From the NCBI GenBank assembly GCA_049340005.1, contig JBMPIY010000001.1: DNA of 64,000 bases. One strand, given 5' to 3'. This document shows positions 1 to 10,368 of the stretch, piece after piece; position 1 is the first letter of the stretch; each line of letters opens with the position of its first letter. Below the pieces are notes generated by a model. That model was not told where the DNA came from. It ran no database searches and saw nothing but the letters and a program-made list of their open reading frames with translations. This DNA comes from CAXBDP01 sp963974465 (GTDB lineage: Bacteria; Bacteroidota; Bacteroidia; Cytophagales; Cyclobacteriaceae). The position numbers and the translations under genes were made by a program.

Positions 1-483
1 CTCTATTTTCTATTCAAAAACAGCCCTAATGCTAATGTACTACTCATTTCAGAAAATATAAAAGAAGAGATTCTCTCACTAAAATCTAATTATCAAATCA
101 CCTTTGTTTATGACCGTTACCATCCAAAGTACTTGAATGGGCACCACATTGTAATTGCTACTACCAATGAACCCGAAACCAATAAACTAATTCATAGTCA
201 TTGTAGATCTAGGAATCTTTTAATAAATGTGGCTGATTGCCCACCACTTTGTGATTTCTATATGGGTGGCATTGTGAGTAAAGGAAATTTAAAAATTGGT
301 ATTTCCACAAATGGCAAATCTCCTACCCTAGCAAAAAGGCTCAAAGAGCTTTTGCAGGAAGTACTTCCGGAGGAAATAGACGACTTGCTAATCAATATGC
401 ACACCTACCGTAAAACACTCTCTTTAAGTTTTGAAGAAAAGGTAGCTCACTTGAATGAGCTCACAAAAAAATTCATCCAGTAG
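1..483 (+). CDS. Siroheme synthase N-terminal domain protein (precorrin-2 dehydrogenase / sirohydrochlorin ferrochelatase), 5' truncated by window edge
   Basis: The reading frame is open from base 1 and ends at a TAG, so the start lies outside the window; about 160 residues are visible. The segment NVADCPPLCDFYMGGIVSKG followed by LKIGISTNGKSPTLAKRLKE matches the C-terminal half of the CysG N-terminal domain, where the NAD-dependent precorrin-2 dehydrogenase and ferrochelatase activities reside. The family makes siroheme for sulfite and nitrite reductases. No methyltransferase domain follows, so this is the stand-alone (Met8/YlnF-like) type rather than full CysG. An internal ATG at 133 is not the true start because the homologous sequence continues upstream of it. 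Confidence 0.85.
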   Translation, partial: LYFLFKNSPNANVLLISENIKEEILSLKSNYQITFVYDRYHPKYLNGHHIVIATTNEPETNKLIHSHCRSRNLLINVADCPPLCDFYMGGIVSKGNLKIGISTNGKSPTLAKRLKELLQEVLPEEIDDLLINMHTYRKTLSLSFEEKVAHLNELTKKFIQ

Positions 484-561
484 ACAATTTATAGTCAAGC
501 ACCAATTACAACCTTTTGAAAAGCACAATGCCGTTTGTAATATTGAAAACAAATAAAACAA

Positions 562-2187
562 ATGGTCATGCAAATAGAAGGTCAGATAATAGATATAGAA
601 GCAAAGAGAATTTACCCTGGAGTAATCTACATTGATAAAGGCAAGATTAAAAGGATAGAAGAGCGGGAGGTTGAAAATAAGCAATACATATTACCTGGTT
701 TTATCGATGCACACGTACATGTGGAAAGCTCCATGTTGGTGCCTTCTGAATTTGCTCGTTTAGCAGTTGTTCACGGTACAGTAGCCACCGTTTCCGACCC
801 ACACGAAATCGGCAATGTACTAGGCGTGGCAGGGGTCAACTATATGATAGATAATGGCAAGCAAGTTCCATTTAAATTCTACTTTGGTGCACCATCCTGT
901 GTGCCTGCTACTACTTTCGAAACTGCAGGAGCGATAATTACTGCTGAAGAAATAGATGAACTGATGGCTAGACCTGAGGTGAAATATCTCAGTGAAATGA
1001 TGAATTGGCCGGGTGTGCTGTTCAAAGATGGAGATGTTTACAAAAAACTCGCAGTTGCCAAAAAGCATGGCAAACCTATTGATGGCCATGCACCTGGACT
1101 TATGGCCGAGCAAGCGCGTGACTATGCAGCTGCCGGCATTAGTACCGATCATGAGTGCTTTGCTATAGAAGAAGCTCTCGACAAATTGAAATATGGAATG
1201 CACATTGCCATCCGCGAAGGTAGTGCAGCCAAAAATTTCGAAGCCCTCTACCCTCTCCTGCACGATTACGAAGATAAAATAATGCTATGCTCTGATGACA
1301 AACATCCGGACAATCTGGTTGAAGGTCATATCAATTTGCTTGTAAAAAGAGCTATTGAAAATGGTGTGGACATGTACAAAGTATTAAAAGCGGCATGTAT
1401 CAACCCTGTGAGGCATTATTCATTAGACGTAGGTTTGCTCAAGGAAGGAGATCCTGCTGATTTCATCCTTGTAGATGATTTGAAAACTTGGAAGGTAACA
1501 AGCACCTATATAAATGGGCGGGAGGTTGCAAAAGATGGCAAAACCTTGATCTCAAAAGTAAAAAATAAAATTATCAACCAGTTCAATTGTGATAAGCTTT
1601 CAGCAGCTGACTTCAAAGTTAAAGCCGAAGGTGAAGGTATTCATGTGATAGAGGCACTTGATGGCCAATTGATAACCAATGATTTGCTGCTAAGCTGCCA
1701 TATTAAAGATGGATTTGCTGAATCAGATATTGAAAATGATGTCTTGAAGTTTACAGTAATAAACCGCTACCAAAAAGCAAAGCCTGCTATAGCTTTCATC
1801 CGAAACTTCGGATTGAAAAGAGGTGCAATAGCTTCTACCGTTGGCCATGATAGCCATAATATATTAGTGGTTGGTGTAGATGATGAAGCTATGGCAAAAG
1901 CAGCTAATCTGGTCATCGAAGCGAAAGGTGGAGTTTCCGCATATAATGGTCAAAGTTCACAATTAGTGCCTCTACCTGTTGCAGGACTTATGAGCGAAAA
2001 AGACGGCTATGATGTTGCCAAAGCTTATTCAGCTATCGACAAAATGGCAAAAGAAATGGGCAGCACATTGAATTCTCCTTTTATGACATTGAGCTTTATG
2101 GCATTGCTAGTTATCCCACAACTCAAGCTTAGTGACAAAGGCCTATTCGACGGCAAAACATTTAGGTTTACTTCACTTTTTGAGTAA
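562..2187 (+). CDS. ade: Adenine deaminase
   Basis: 541 residues, the usual length for the Ade/YicP family of amidohydrolases, which convert adenine to hypoxanthine in purine salvage in the cytoplasm. The first metal-binding motif appears as [12 protein letters not shown] (H51, H53), followed by [22 protein letters not shown] and SDDKHPDNL, and NPVRHY in the C-terminal part of the barrel. The C-terminal third ([15 protein letters not shown]) is the adenine-deaminase-specific C-terminal domain. ATG at 562 and ATG at 568 are both possible starts; neither has a clear ribosome binding site. It stands 78 bp behind the siroheme gene. Confidence 0.95.
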   Translation: MVMQIEGQIIDIEAKRIYPGVIYIDKGKIKRIEEREVENKQYILPGFIDAHVHVESSMLVPSEFARLAVVHGTVATVSDPHEIGNVLGVAGVNYMIDNGKQVPFKFYFGAPSCVPATTFETAGAIITAEEIDELMARPEVKYLSEMMNWPGVLFKDGDVYKKLAVAKKHGKPIDGHAPGLMAEQARDYAAAGISTDHECFAIEEALDKLKYGMHIAIREGSAAKNFEALYPLLHDYEDKIMLCSDDKHPDNLVEGHINLLVKRAIENGVDMYKVLKAACINPVRHYSLDVGLLKEGDPADFILVDDLKTWKVTSTYINGREVAKDGKTLISKVKNKIINQFNCDKLSAADFKVKAEGEGIHVIEALDGQLITNDLLLSCHIKDGFAESDIENDVLKFTVINRYQKAKPAIAFIRNFGLKRGAIASTVGHDSHNILVVGVDDEAMAKAANLVIEAKGGVSAYNGQSSQLVPLPVAGLMSEKDGYDVAKAYSAIDKMAKEMGSTLNSPFMTLSFMALLVIPQLKLSDKGLFDGKTFRFTSLFE

Positions 2188-2259
2188 ATTGTAATGCCTT
2201 AGATGTTTTTTGAATAAGTTTATCAACTTAATATGACGTAGTAATCTAATTCAAATTAA

Positions 2260-2946
2260 ATGCAAAATGAAAATCACTATCTAATTAGAAGCGGTTGGTT
2301 AAGAGCTGCTGTTTTAGGTGCTAATGATGGGCTGCTATCTACAGCCAGTGTGATTGTGGGCGTTGCAGCGGCAAGCGAAACGGCTGATCCCATTCTAATT
2401 GCTGGTGTTGCCAGTTTAGTAGCGGGCGCATTGTCTATGGCAGCAGGAGAATATGTATCGGTGAGTTCGCAATCGGATATTGAACATGCAGACATGGCAA
2501 GAGAAAAAATGGAGCTACAGGAAATGCCAGAAGCAGAATTGATAGAACTTGCAGAAATCTATGAAAATAGAGGACTTGACAAAACCCTCGCATTACAAGT
2601 AGCCACACAACTCACAGAACATAATGCACTTGAAGCTCATGCGAGAGACGAGTTAGGAATCAACGAAATAACTGAAGCTAAGCCCATTCAAGCGGCTTTA
2701 GCATCTGGAGCAGCATTTATATTAGGTGGTTTTATTCCTGTTTTACTAGTATTAGTAGTTCCAGTCAGTCAAATGGTGCTATTGCAATATATATGTGCCA
2801 TACTCTTGCTTATGGTACTGGGAGGCGTGGCAGCCAAAGCAGGAGGCTCCAGTGTAAAAAAGGCCATCATCCGATTGAGTTTCTGGGGGACTATTGCAAT
2901 GGGAATCACAGCATTAATTGGCTCATTATTTAATGTGAATGTTTAA
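2260..2946 (+). CDS. VIT1/CCC1-family Fe2+/Mn2+ transporter
   Basis: 228 residues. The N-terminal signature VLGANDGLLSTASVIVGVAA is diagnostic of the VIT1/CCC1 family, followed by a second helix (LIAGVASLVAGALSMAAGEY). A charged, helical cytosolic segment of about 75 residues (roughly 75-150) corresponds to the metal-binding domain, and three hydrophobic helices follow, giving five in total. The family moves Fe2+ or Mn2+ out of the cytosol; bacterial members often protect against metal excess. It is a single gene with 72 bp upstream and 159 bp downstream, and no metal-responsive operator was recognised. Confidence 0.9.
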   Translation: MQNENHYLIRSGWLRAAVLGANDGLLSTASVIVGVAAASETADPILIAGVASLVAGALSMAAGEYVSVSSQSDIEHADMAREKMELQEMPEAELIELAEIYENRGLDKTLALQVATQLTEHNALEAHARDELGINEITEAKPIQAALASGAAFILGGFIPVLLVLVVPVSQMVLLQYICAILLLMVLGGVAAKAGGSSVKKAIIRLSFWGTIAMGITALIGSLFNVNV

Positions 2947-3105
2947 AATCCAACCCTTCTTGATAGTATTCAAGGCAATTATATCAATAATTTTTTAATG
3001 CAATCGCAATTCATCCTCGTCATGTAATTCGTTTATTTTTATGGCTACTTATGAAAAAGTAAAAACCAGCATCGTATCTTAGAGATTTCTGTAATTATTT
3101 AATGA

Positions 3106-4581
3106 ATGATCCTCACCACCGAAAATATCTTATTAATTGGCTCACTTTTGCTATTTGTGAGCATAATTGTAGGTAAAACTTCCTATAAATTCGGTGTACC
3201 AACTCTTTTACTTTTCCTTGCAATTGGGATGATAGCAGGCTCTGATGGGATTGGAGGAATTAGCTTTGATGATCCGAAAATCGCCCAATTCATAGGCATA
3301 GTTTCGCTCAACTTTATTCTTTTTTCTGGTGGTTTGGATACCAATTGGTCTGCAGTAAAACCTGTAATTAAAGAAGGAATTGCTTTATCGACTCTTGGGG
3401 TATTATTGACAGCAGTTGCCTTAGGCACCTTTGTTTGGCTTATTACTGATTTTACAATTTACGAGAGCTTACTTTTGGGGTCAATTGTATCATCTACAGA
3501 TGCAGCAGCTGTATTTTCAATATTAAGATCAAAAAGCCTCGCTTTAAAAACCAATTTACGTCCAACGCTAGAGCTTGAAAGTGGAAGTAATGATCCTATG
3601 GCATATGTACTTACTATAGCATTCTTAAGCCTGGTTGTTAATCAAGATCAAGGACTACTTTCAATTATTCCACTCTTCTTTCAACAAATGATTTTTGGTG
3701 CTGTAGCAGGTTTTGGCTTTGGTAGACTGAGCAAAATCATCATAAATAAAATTAAGCTGGATTTTGAGGGGTTATATCCGGTGCTAGTAATTGCATTGAT
3801 GTTTGTAACCTTTTCTGCTACCACATTCATTGGAGGAAATGGATTTTTAGCAATTTATATTTGCGCTGTTTACCTTGGCAACCAAGACTTAATACATAAG
3901 AAAACCATACTAAAAATGTTTGACGGTTTAGCTTGGTTAATGCAAATCGTTTTATTCCTTACTCTTGGCCTATTAGTTTTTCCTAGCAAAATTCTACCGG
4001 TAGTAGGTATTGGACTTCTCATTTCATTGTTCTTAATCTTTGCTGCACGCCCAATTGGAGTATTCTTGAGCTTGATATTCTTTAGAATGAAACTCAGAAG
4101 ACGGTTCTACATTTCTTGGGTTGGTTTAAGAGGTGCAGTACCAATTGTTTTTGCAACTTATCCGCTTTTGGCTGGTATCGAAAAGGCCGAAATGATGTTT
4201 AATATAGTTTTTTTCATATCAGTAACTTCTATTTTGATACAGGGCACTACTTTAACTGTGGTTGCCAAATGGCTTCATGTGGCACTTCCTGATAAAGCGA
4301 AACCGCCATCTGGTACAGAGAAATTTTTATCTGAGCTTCCTAAAACAGAGATGAAAGAATTTGAAATTCTTCCTGATAGTTTTGCTTCAAATAAAAAAAT
4401 TGTGGATTTAAGATTTCCTAAAAATGCTATTATTGCAATGATCAAAAGGGATGATAAATACTTGACTCCTACGGGATCAACAATATTAGAAGCAAATGAC
4501 ATCTTAATTGTATTGTCAGAAAATGAACAAGGCATAGCAGCCGTAGAGAATTGCCTTAATAATTTATCCTTGAAGGGCTAA
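3106..4581 (+). CDS. K+/H+ or Na+/H+ antiporter of the CPA1/NhaP2 (CvrA) type with C-terminal RCK-C (TrkA-C) domain
   Basis: 491 residues. Residues about 5-390 are hydrophobic with 12 or so predicted helices. They contain LFSGGLDTNW and SSTDAAAVFSILRSK, followed by ELESGSNDPMAYVL, the CPA-family ion-binding region with its conserved Asp-Pro. WVGLRGAVPIVFATYPLL is the typical NhaP-type late helix. The last ~80 residues (FEILPDSFASNKKIVDLRFP through ILIVLSENEQ) form a TrkA-C domain, which binds ligand and gates such exchangers. ATG at 3106 is used; an overlapping ATG four bases upstream is in another frame. The ion specificity (K+ versus Na+) cannot be read from the sequence. Confidence 0.9.
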   Translation: MILTTENILLIGSLLLFVSIIVGKTSYKFGVPTLLLFLAIGMIAGSDGIGGISFDDPKIAQFIGIVSLNFILFSGGLDTNWSAVKPVIKEGIALSTLGVLLTAVALGTFVWLITDFTIYESLLLGSIVSSTDAAAVFSILRSKSLALKTNLRPTLELESGSNDPMAYVLTIAFLSLVVNQDQGLLSIIPLFFQQMIFGAVAGFGFGRLSKIIINKIKLDFEGLYPVLVIALMFVTFSATTFIGGNGFLAIYICAVYLGNQDLIHKKTILKMFDGLAWLMQIVLFLTLGLLVFPSKILPVVGIGLLISLFLIFAARPIGVFLSLIFFRMKLRRRFYISWVGLRGAVPIVFATYPLLAGIEKAEMMFNIVFFISVTSILIQGTTLTVVAKWLHVALPDKAKPPSGTEKFLSELPKTEMKEFEILPDSFASNKKIVDLRFPKNAIIAMIKRDDKYLTPTGSTILEANDILIVLSENEQGIAAVENCLNNLSLKG

Positions 4582-4722
4582 AATTGCTTTACTGTATAAA
4601 AACAACCTAAAAATATCAATTAGGCATTTATTGTTGCTCATACAATTAATCTTGCCTTTTGGAGTAATTATAATTAACATTCGAAACATAATTCCTATTT
4701 GTATAACAACACTTCAAGAAAA

Positions 4723-4932
4723 ATGGAAATAAAAGACAACAACGGAAATATCTTGCAAGAAGGTGATAGCGTTACATTAATTAAGGACTTGAAAGTAAAG
4801 GGCACGTCTATTACTTTGAAAAGAGGCAAAATGGTTAAAAATATAAGGCTTACAGACAACCCTGATGAAGTTGAAGCTAAGGTAGATAAAGTCCATATGG
4901 TACTCAGAATTGAATTTCTGAAAAAAGCCTAA
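4723..4932 (+). CDS. PhnA-like small protein (YjdM/PhnA C-terminal domain)
   Basis: 69 residues from the ATG at 4723. The frame is open 24 bases further upstream, but homology begins at MEIKDNNGN. The order DxNGNxLxxGDSVTLIKDLKVKG, then a TLKRG turn, then VKNIRL and a final basic segment is that of the C-terminal domain of PhnA (YjdM). The N-terminal zinc ribbon of full-length PhnA is absent, which is common in Bacteroidota. The family was named from the phosphonate cluster, but its function in phosphonate use is not established. No phn genes are nearby. Confidence 0.85.
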   Translation: MEIKDNNGNILQEGDSVTLIKDLKVKGTSITLKRGKMVKNIRLTDNPDEVEAKVDKVHMVLRIEFLKKA

Positions 4933-4984
4933 TAATCAATATTTCAGATTATTATTTTTTGATCTGTTGAACATATTTTTTTTA

Positions 4985-5518
4985 ATGAAGCTACTTTTAT
5001 TCGTTTATATTCAATCACTTATCCTCTTAAATTCGAATATCTGCCAATCTACTGAAATGATTTTTTGGCGGGAGGATTTGGAACTTAGCTGGTCAGATTT
5101 TAAAGGTGAGCCACAATTGGAAAGCCAATATGAAGCTATGACAGCATCTGGCATTGAATATGCCTACGAAGCTAATAATAGAAATGGTAAATTGACCTTT
5201 ACTTTTAAAGTGAGAGCTTATTTCAACCCAAATACGTCTTGGTTGAAACCATCCTCCCGCACAAACGAACTCCTTGAGCACGAGCAAGTCCATTTTGACA
5301 TTTCGGAACTTCATGCAAGAATTTTAACTAAGGCTTTTGATGAAGCAAGTTTCACGGAAAATTTTAAGAAAGAAATTGATACCATATACCAATCCGTTAT
5401 TAAAAGAAGAGCTGAAATGCAGGAACTTTACGATAAGGAAACAGATCATTCTAGAAATGCGGAAAGACAAAAAGAATGGATAAAACAAGTTGAAAATCAG
5501 CTTGCTAGTTTTAGATAA
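4985..5518 (+). CDS. DUF922 family exported protein, probable Zn-dependent protease
   Basis: 177 residues from ATG 4985; the frame also permits a TTG at 4967. The N-terminus is a hydrophobic signal peptide (KLLLFVYIQSLILL) with likely cleavage after the NSNICQS stretch. Residues about 30-175 match DUF922: LSWSDFKGEP near the start, and ELLEHEQVHFDISEL in the middle. The latter carries a HExxH motif (HEQVH), as in metallopeptidases. The family is annotated as a putative Zn-dependent protease, but no substrate is known. The reading frame ends inside the left arm of a long inverted repeat. Confidence 0.8.
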   Translation: MKLLLFVYIQSLILLNSNICQSTEMIFWREDLELSWSDFKGEPQLESQYEAMTASGIEYAYEANNRNGKLTFTFKVRAYFNPNTSWLKPSSRTNELLEHEQVHFDISELHARILTKAFDEASFTENFKKEIDTIYQSVIKRRAEMQELYDKETDHSRNAERQKEWIKQVENQLASFR

Positions 5519-5546
5519 ATAGAAATATTTATATTTATCTAAAACT
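5507..5546. terminator. Perfect 15-bp AT-rich inverted repeat at the end of the DUF922 gene
   Basis: The arms AGTTTTAGATAAATA (5507-5521) and TATTTATCTAAAACT (5532-5546) are perfect complements around a 10-base loop. The left arm contains the stop codon of the DUF922 gene. No strong U-tract follows, so termination is only one option; it may simply shield the 3' end of the transcript. Confidence 0.5.
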
Positions 5547-5677
5547 CAGATCAATTTTAAATTGGATTTTCAAGTTATAGGTATAAATAAATAATGCTTT
5601 TAAAATTTTATAAGACTAAAGTTCTTTATACCTTACTTTAATACAGACAATCAAATCAGTATCGGAGCAACCAAAAA

Positions 5678-8600
5678 ATGAACCTTCATAAGGATATCAT
5701 ATTATTATTTAATGCTAATCCTGAACCTAGCTTATTATTAGCATCCAATGCTCCAATTTTCACCATTCTTGCTGTAAATAATGCTTATTTAAATGCGCTT
5801 GGTATTGAAGAAAAAGTATTAGTTAGAAATGGAATTTTTGAGGTGTTTCCAGATTCGCCTTCTAATTCACCAAGCCCGCTTTACCAATCATTACATAAAG
5901 TAATTGGTTCCAAATCAGTAGATTCTATTCTTCAAAATCGATATGATATACTCAACCCAAAATCAGCTCAAAAAGAAACTAAATATTGGAAAATAAGCAA
6001 TTCACCAATTCTTAAGGAAAGTGGTGAAATAGATTACATTCTACATACTGTTACCGATAAATCGAAAGAGGTAATTCAATCTGAAATTAAGGATCTGTCA
6101 ATCGAACAAAAAGCTCGGTTGCTAGCCACATCGGGTTTATTTGCAAGCGCCCTTTTGAGTAATGAATCATGGGAAGATGCACTCAAAAATGCATTCAGTT
6201 TAATTGGAGAAGCCGTAGATGCTGACAGGGTCTATTATTTCGAAAACTTCACGGATAAAGCAACTGGAAATAAATTCACTAGCCAAGTGATGGAATGGTG
6301 CAACGAGAAGGTAGTACCACAAAGGGATAATCCCAACTTACAAAATGCAGCTTTCGAAGACTTCAAGGAGTTTTTCGAACCGCTACTTCAAGGGAAGTAT
6401 TACATCCGAAGCACCAAAGAAGTTAAAGATAATAATCTAAGGCTTATACTAGAATCAATGTCTATTAAGTCGGTATTGATAATGCCGCTTTATATCGACT
6501 CATATTTTCATGGATTTATTGGTTTTGACGATTGCCATAACAACCGAAACTGGACAAATGAAGAAATAGAATTTCTTACTTCAATTGCATCCAATCTAAC
6601 TATCGCTATCGATAAAAAGCAAAAATCAGAAGCTTTTGCAGAAAGTCAGCAAAGATTACAATCCGCAATAAATAATAGCCCTGGAGTAATATATAGGTGC
6701 AAGGCTGATAAGGACTGGACCGCAACTTTTATTAGTAATGAAATAGAGAGAATTACAGGCTATCCGGCTTCTGATTTTATCAATAATATGAAAAGAAGCT
6801 TTGCAAGTATTATCCATCAAGAGGATAATATATCAGAAAAAGAGTTGGAGAAAATGCTAAATGACTTTAAAGCATATTCTTACCAATGCCGTATTGTTTG
6901 CAAAGATGGGACAATTAAATGGGTAGAAGATAGAGGTACTGGTATTTATGACGTAGATGGAAATCTAGCTTGGATCGATGGCTTGATAATAGATATAACC
7001 GATCGAAAGCATATAAATGAAAAGTATAAAGCGATAGTAGATCATACAAGTGACGCTATTATGCTTGCCGATAATGAAGGCAAATATGTGGCTGTAAATG
7101 ATGCTGCAACTTTCATATTTGGTTATAGCGAGTCCGAATTTCTTCAAATGAGTGTGGATGACTTACTACTTTCACACCCTGAAATCGATTTCAGCGAAAT
7201 CTGGGAGAACTTTAAAAGTAAAGACAACTCTTCCGGCAATATGGATTTGCTTACAAAATATGGCAAAACCATTTCAGTTAGTTATAAAGCCAAAGCGAAT
7301 GTTCTGCCTAGTTTACATCTATCGGTAATCACCGATATAACAGAAGCAACCAAGAAAGAACTTGAACTGAAAGCCAGTGAAAGAAGATTTAAAGCTTTGG
7401 TTCAAGAAGGATCTGATTTGATTAGTATCATAAATGAGAAAGGTGAATTTACATTTATTAGTGAAAGTACATCAGCTTCCTTTGGTATTAGTACTGAAGA
7501 TTTTATTGGCACACAAATATTTCAATACATCCACGAAAATGAGCGTCCAACTGTAATCAAGCAATTCAAAAAGCTCTTCAAACAAAAGAAATTAAAGTTA
7601 GACCCATACCGACTGATAGATGGTGAGGGGGGTTGGAGGTGGATTACAACTACGGCCACAAATTTATTAGAAGATCAAGCGGTAAATGGAATCGTAACCA
7701 ACTCAAAGGACATTACTGAAATAGTAGAAAAAGAAACGGCTTTAAAGAGAGCTAATACGAGATATGAACTAGCACAAAAGGCTACTACAGATGCTATATG
7801 GGATTTGGACATTGCAACAGGTGAATTGAATTGGGGAGAAGGCTATAAAAACATATTTGGTTACCCAGATATTTTATACCAATACGACCAAAAATATCTT
7901 GATAGGAGAGTTCACCCAGACGATGTAGAATGGGTTGCCAACAGCTTCCGTAATGCAATAAATGATCCTGCAAAAGATATTTGGAGCGAAAATTACAAGT
8001 ATTATAAGTTTGATGGTTCTCTTGCATATGTGAGCAACAAAGGGTTTATATCTAGAGATGTCAATGGCAAAGCTATCCGAGCAGTTGGCTCCTTATCTGA
8101 TATATCAGCTGCTAAAAACAGAGAAATCCAAACCGAACTGATGCATTCATTAACCTATGCATTCAATAAAACAAATGAGTTTAAGGAAAGCCTAGATGAA
8201 GTACTAACTAAGATTTCTGAATTCTTCAAAATAAGTCTTTCAGAAGCATGGATCACTTCCATCGACGAAAAGAACATAAACCTTATAAGTCAAATAATTA
8301 CAGATCGCAAAGGACAAGAATTCGCTCAGCTAAATTCTAATTTTACTACCCTTACGAGTGGCAAAGGATTAATTGGAAAATGCTGGGAATCAGGAAAAAT
8401 TGAGAAATGGAATATTCAAGAAAATAAACAAGATTTTTTAAGAGAAAAATCAGCAAGACAGTCAAATCTTGAAAATAGCTATGCAGTCCCTATCAAATAC
8501 AATGATCAGGTTATAGCTGTATTCAATTTTATTGGTGATTTCAAAGAAGTTAACTTAGTTTATTTCGAGCAAATACTCCTTGGAATATCTGAACAAATTG

Positions 8601-9976
8601 GTACCGAAGTATTAAGAAAAATGCGGGAGGAAGAACTTCATAATTTTTTTGAATTATCTTCCGACATTTTAATTATAGCTGGATTCGATGGTTATTTCAA
8701 GAAAATCAATCCGGCCCTTTCCAAATTATTGGGTTACTCAAAAGAGGAATTATTATCGAGACAATTTACAGATTTCATACATACAGAGGACATCCATCAA
8801 ACAAAAACTATTATATCTAAAGCCTTGAGGGGTGAAGTGATATATGACTTTGAAATACGGTGCCGAAAAAAGAATGGAGAAATTGTTTGGATTACATGGA
8901 CTACTACGCCTAAACTAAGTGAAGGCTTGCTCTACGCAGTTGGTAAAGACATAACCGAGCGTAAATCAATTGAATTAGAAATATTAGAAGCCAATGATCA
9001 ATTGAAAACAGCGCAAGACATTGCTAAAATTGGTTATTGGATAAGAGAAATTAACTCTGATATTTCTCATTGGTCAAGCAAAGTATATGAGATATATGAG
9101 CAAGATCCTGAGACCTTTGTCCCTACCACAGAAAATATCAAAAAATTATTTCACCCTGAAGATCGCCCTTATTTAGACGAGGATCTTTCAAGGCATTTCC
9201 CTTCGGATGGATATCATGATTTTGAGCATCGGATTTTAATAGATGGCAAAAAAGAAAAATGGGTGTTTCAAAGAATAAAGCTAAAAAGAGATAGCAAAGG
9301 TAACCCAATTCTAATAGATGGAGTAATTCAAGATATAACATTGCCTAAAACTCGTGAAATTCAACTAAAAATAAGTAACGAGCGATTTGAAATGGCAATG
9401 AAAGCCACTAATGAAATGATATGGGATTGGGATATCCAGAATGATTATGTAACGAGAAGCCAAGGTTACGAATCTATATTTGGATTCAAGTTTGACGATA
9501 TTTCCTCAGTCCAAAGCTTCTGGCTTCAGAATATTTATAAAGACGATTCAAAAGCTGTAACAATCTCATTAAATGAAGCTTTAGATAACCCAGAGACAAA
9601 GCAATGGCATAAAGAATATCGCTTCGTGAAAGCTAATGGGGACATTGCTTTTATAGCGGATAGAGGTCATATAATCAGAAATGAAAAAGGGCAGGCTATA
9701 CGGATGATAGGTGCTGTACTAGATGTAACTGAATCTCGGAAATTGTTAAAGGAAATCACTATTCAAAACCATGCTTTGAAAGAAATCGCTTGGACTCAGT
9801 CGCATGTAGTTAGAGCCCCTCTATCTAGACTTTTAGGTTTCATTAGCCTAATTGAGCTAAACCTTTTTGATAATGAAGATGAATATTTCACTATAATGAA
9901 TGGTATTAAAACATCCGCTGAGGAGTTAGATGAAATAGTAAAAAATATTGTAGCAAAAACTAACACACTAAAATAG
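5678..9976 (+). CDS. Multi-PAS/GAF sensor protein ending in a DHp-like segment without ATPase domain
   Basis: 1432 residues, no signal peptide and no membrane helix, so cytoplasmic. Approximate domain order: PAS (10-135), GAF (145-310), PAS (325-445), PAS (447-560), PAS (565-685), PAS (690-810), GAF (820-970), PAS (978-1100), PAS (1105-1225), PAS (1230-1350), then a two-helix segment (1360-1430). Several PAS units end with the typical DITE/DITD motif, for example GLIIDITDRK and AVGKDITERK. The last segment reads IAWTQSHVVRAPLSRLLG, a clear relative of the histidine-kinase H-box (SHELRTPL). The gene then stops, with no N, G1 or G2 boxes and no HATPase in any frame downstream. It may therefore act as a phosphotransfer partner or a decoy or dimer partner for a kinase encoded elsewhere. 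The gene stands alone. Confidence 0.85.
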   Translation: MNLHKDIILLFNANPEPSLLLASNAPIFTILAVNNAYLNALGIEEKVLVRNGIFEVFPDSPSNSPSPLYQSLHKVIGSKSVDSILQNRYDILNPKSAQKETKYWKISNSPILKESGEIDYILHTVTDKSKEVIQSEIKDLSIEQKARLLATSGLFASALLSNESWEDALKNAFSLIGEAVDADRVYYFENFTDKATGNKFTSQVMEWCNEKVVPQRDNPNLQNAAFEDFKEFFEPLLQGKYYIRSTKEVKDNNLRLILESMSIKSVLIMPLYIDSYFHGFIGFDDCHNNRNWTNEEIEFLTSIASNLTIAIDKKQKSEAFAESQQRLQSAINNSPGVIYRCKADKDWTATFISNEIERITGYPASDFINNMKRSFASIIHQEDNISEKELEKMLNDFKAYSYQCRIVCKDGTIKWVEDRGTGIYDVDGNLAWIDGLIIDITDRKHINEKYKAIVDHTSDAIMLADNEGKYVAVNDAATFIFGYSESEFLQMSVDDLLLSHPEIDFSEIWENFKSKDNSSGNMDLLTKYGKTISVSYKAKANVLPSLHLSVITDITEATKKELELKASERRFKALVQEGSDLISIINEKGEFTFISESTSASFGISTEDFIGTQIFQYIHENERPTVIKQFKKLFKQKKLKLDPYRLIDGEGGWRWITTTATNLLEDQAVNGIVTNSKDITEIVEKETALKRANTRYELAQKATTDAIWDLDIATGELNWGEGYKNIFGYPDILYQYDQKYLDRRVHPDDVEWVANSFRNAINDPAKDIWSENYKYYKFDGSLAYVSNKGFISRDVNGKAIRAVGSLSDISAAKNREIQTELMHSLTYAFNKTNEFKESLDEVLTKISEFFKISLSEAWITSIDEKNINLISQIITDRKGQEFAQLNSNFTTLTSGKGLIGKCWESGKIEKWNIQENKQDFLREKSARQSNLENSYAVPIKYNDQVIAVFNFIGDFKEVNLVYFEQILLGISEQIGTEVLRKMREEELHNFFELSSDILIIAGFDGYFKKINPALSKLLGYSKEELLSRQFTDFIHTEDIHQTKTIISKALRGEVIYDFEIRCRKKNGEIVWITWTTTPKLSEGLLYAVGKDITERKSIELEILEANDQLKTAQDIAKIGYWIREINSDISHWSSKVYEIYEQDPETFVPTTENIKKLFHPEDRPYLDEDLSRHFPSDGYHDFEHRILIDGKKEKWVFQRIKLKRDSKGNPILIDGVIQDITLPKTREIQLKISNERFEMAMKATNEMIWDWDIQNDYVTRSQGYESIFGFKFDDISSVQSFWLQNIYKDDSKAVTISLNEALDNPETKQWHKEYRFVKANGDIAFIADRGHIIRNEKGQAIRMIGAVLDVTESRKLLKEITIQNHALKEIAWTQSHVVRAPLSRLLGFISLIELNLFDNEDEYFTIMNGIKTSAEELDEIVKNIVAKTNTLK

Positions 9977-10368
9977 TTTTTGATTGTTTTCAAGAGCCAA
10001 AACAGATTGAAACTAATTTAAAAACCTTTCAATTATTTCGTATTGAGCTATTTATTAATTAAAATTTAGAATAAAATTTCGAAATTTTAATTTACACATT
10101 CGATTTAACTATAATAAATTCACAAGCAGTTGAATAACAATTGATTGCGAATTATTAAATTCTCCTATTCTTAATTATCTAACCCTCAAAAAAGATAGGA
10201 ATTGCTGTAAAACCATTTTAAAGGCCTTTTTTAGTCGTTTTTCTGCCTATATTTTTGTAAATTTGTTGATATCACAATTAGAAAATCCATATTCCTTAAT
10301 TCTTAAATAAATAGATACATTTCGAGGTGAATGAACCTTTAGAAGGCAATTCATCGAAACTAAATTTT
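9977..10368. other. Long AT-rich intergenic region with an 18-bp perfect palindrome
   Basis: About 390 bases between the PAS gene and argB contain no credible gene. TAAAATTTCGAAATTTTA at 10072-10089 is a perfect 18-base palindrome, either part of the PAS-gene 3' end or a protein-binding site. The rest is low-complexity A/T sequence leading to the candidate promoter at 10250. Confidence 0.5.
10250..10257 (+). promoter_or_regulatory. Candidate -7 box for the arg operon
   Basis: TATTTTTG fits the Bacteroidota -7 consensus TAnnTTTG and lies about 110 bp before the argB ATG. No convincing -33 TTG was found at the right distance, and such octamers arise by chance in AT-rich DNA, so this is a weak call. 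Confidence 0.35.

Noticed and set aside
10327..10368. GTG at 10327 as start of argB
   Set aside because: Possible, but the added 14 residues have no homology and the ATG at 10369 sits just before the conserved strand.
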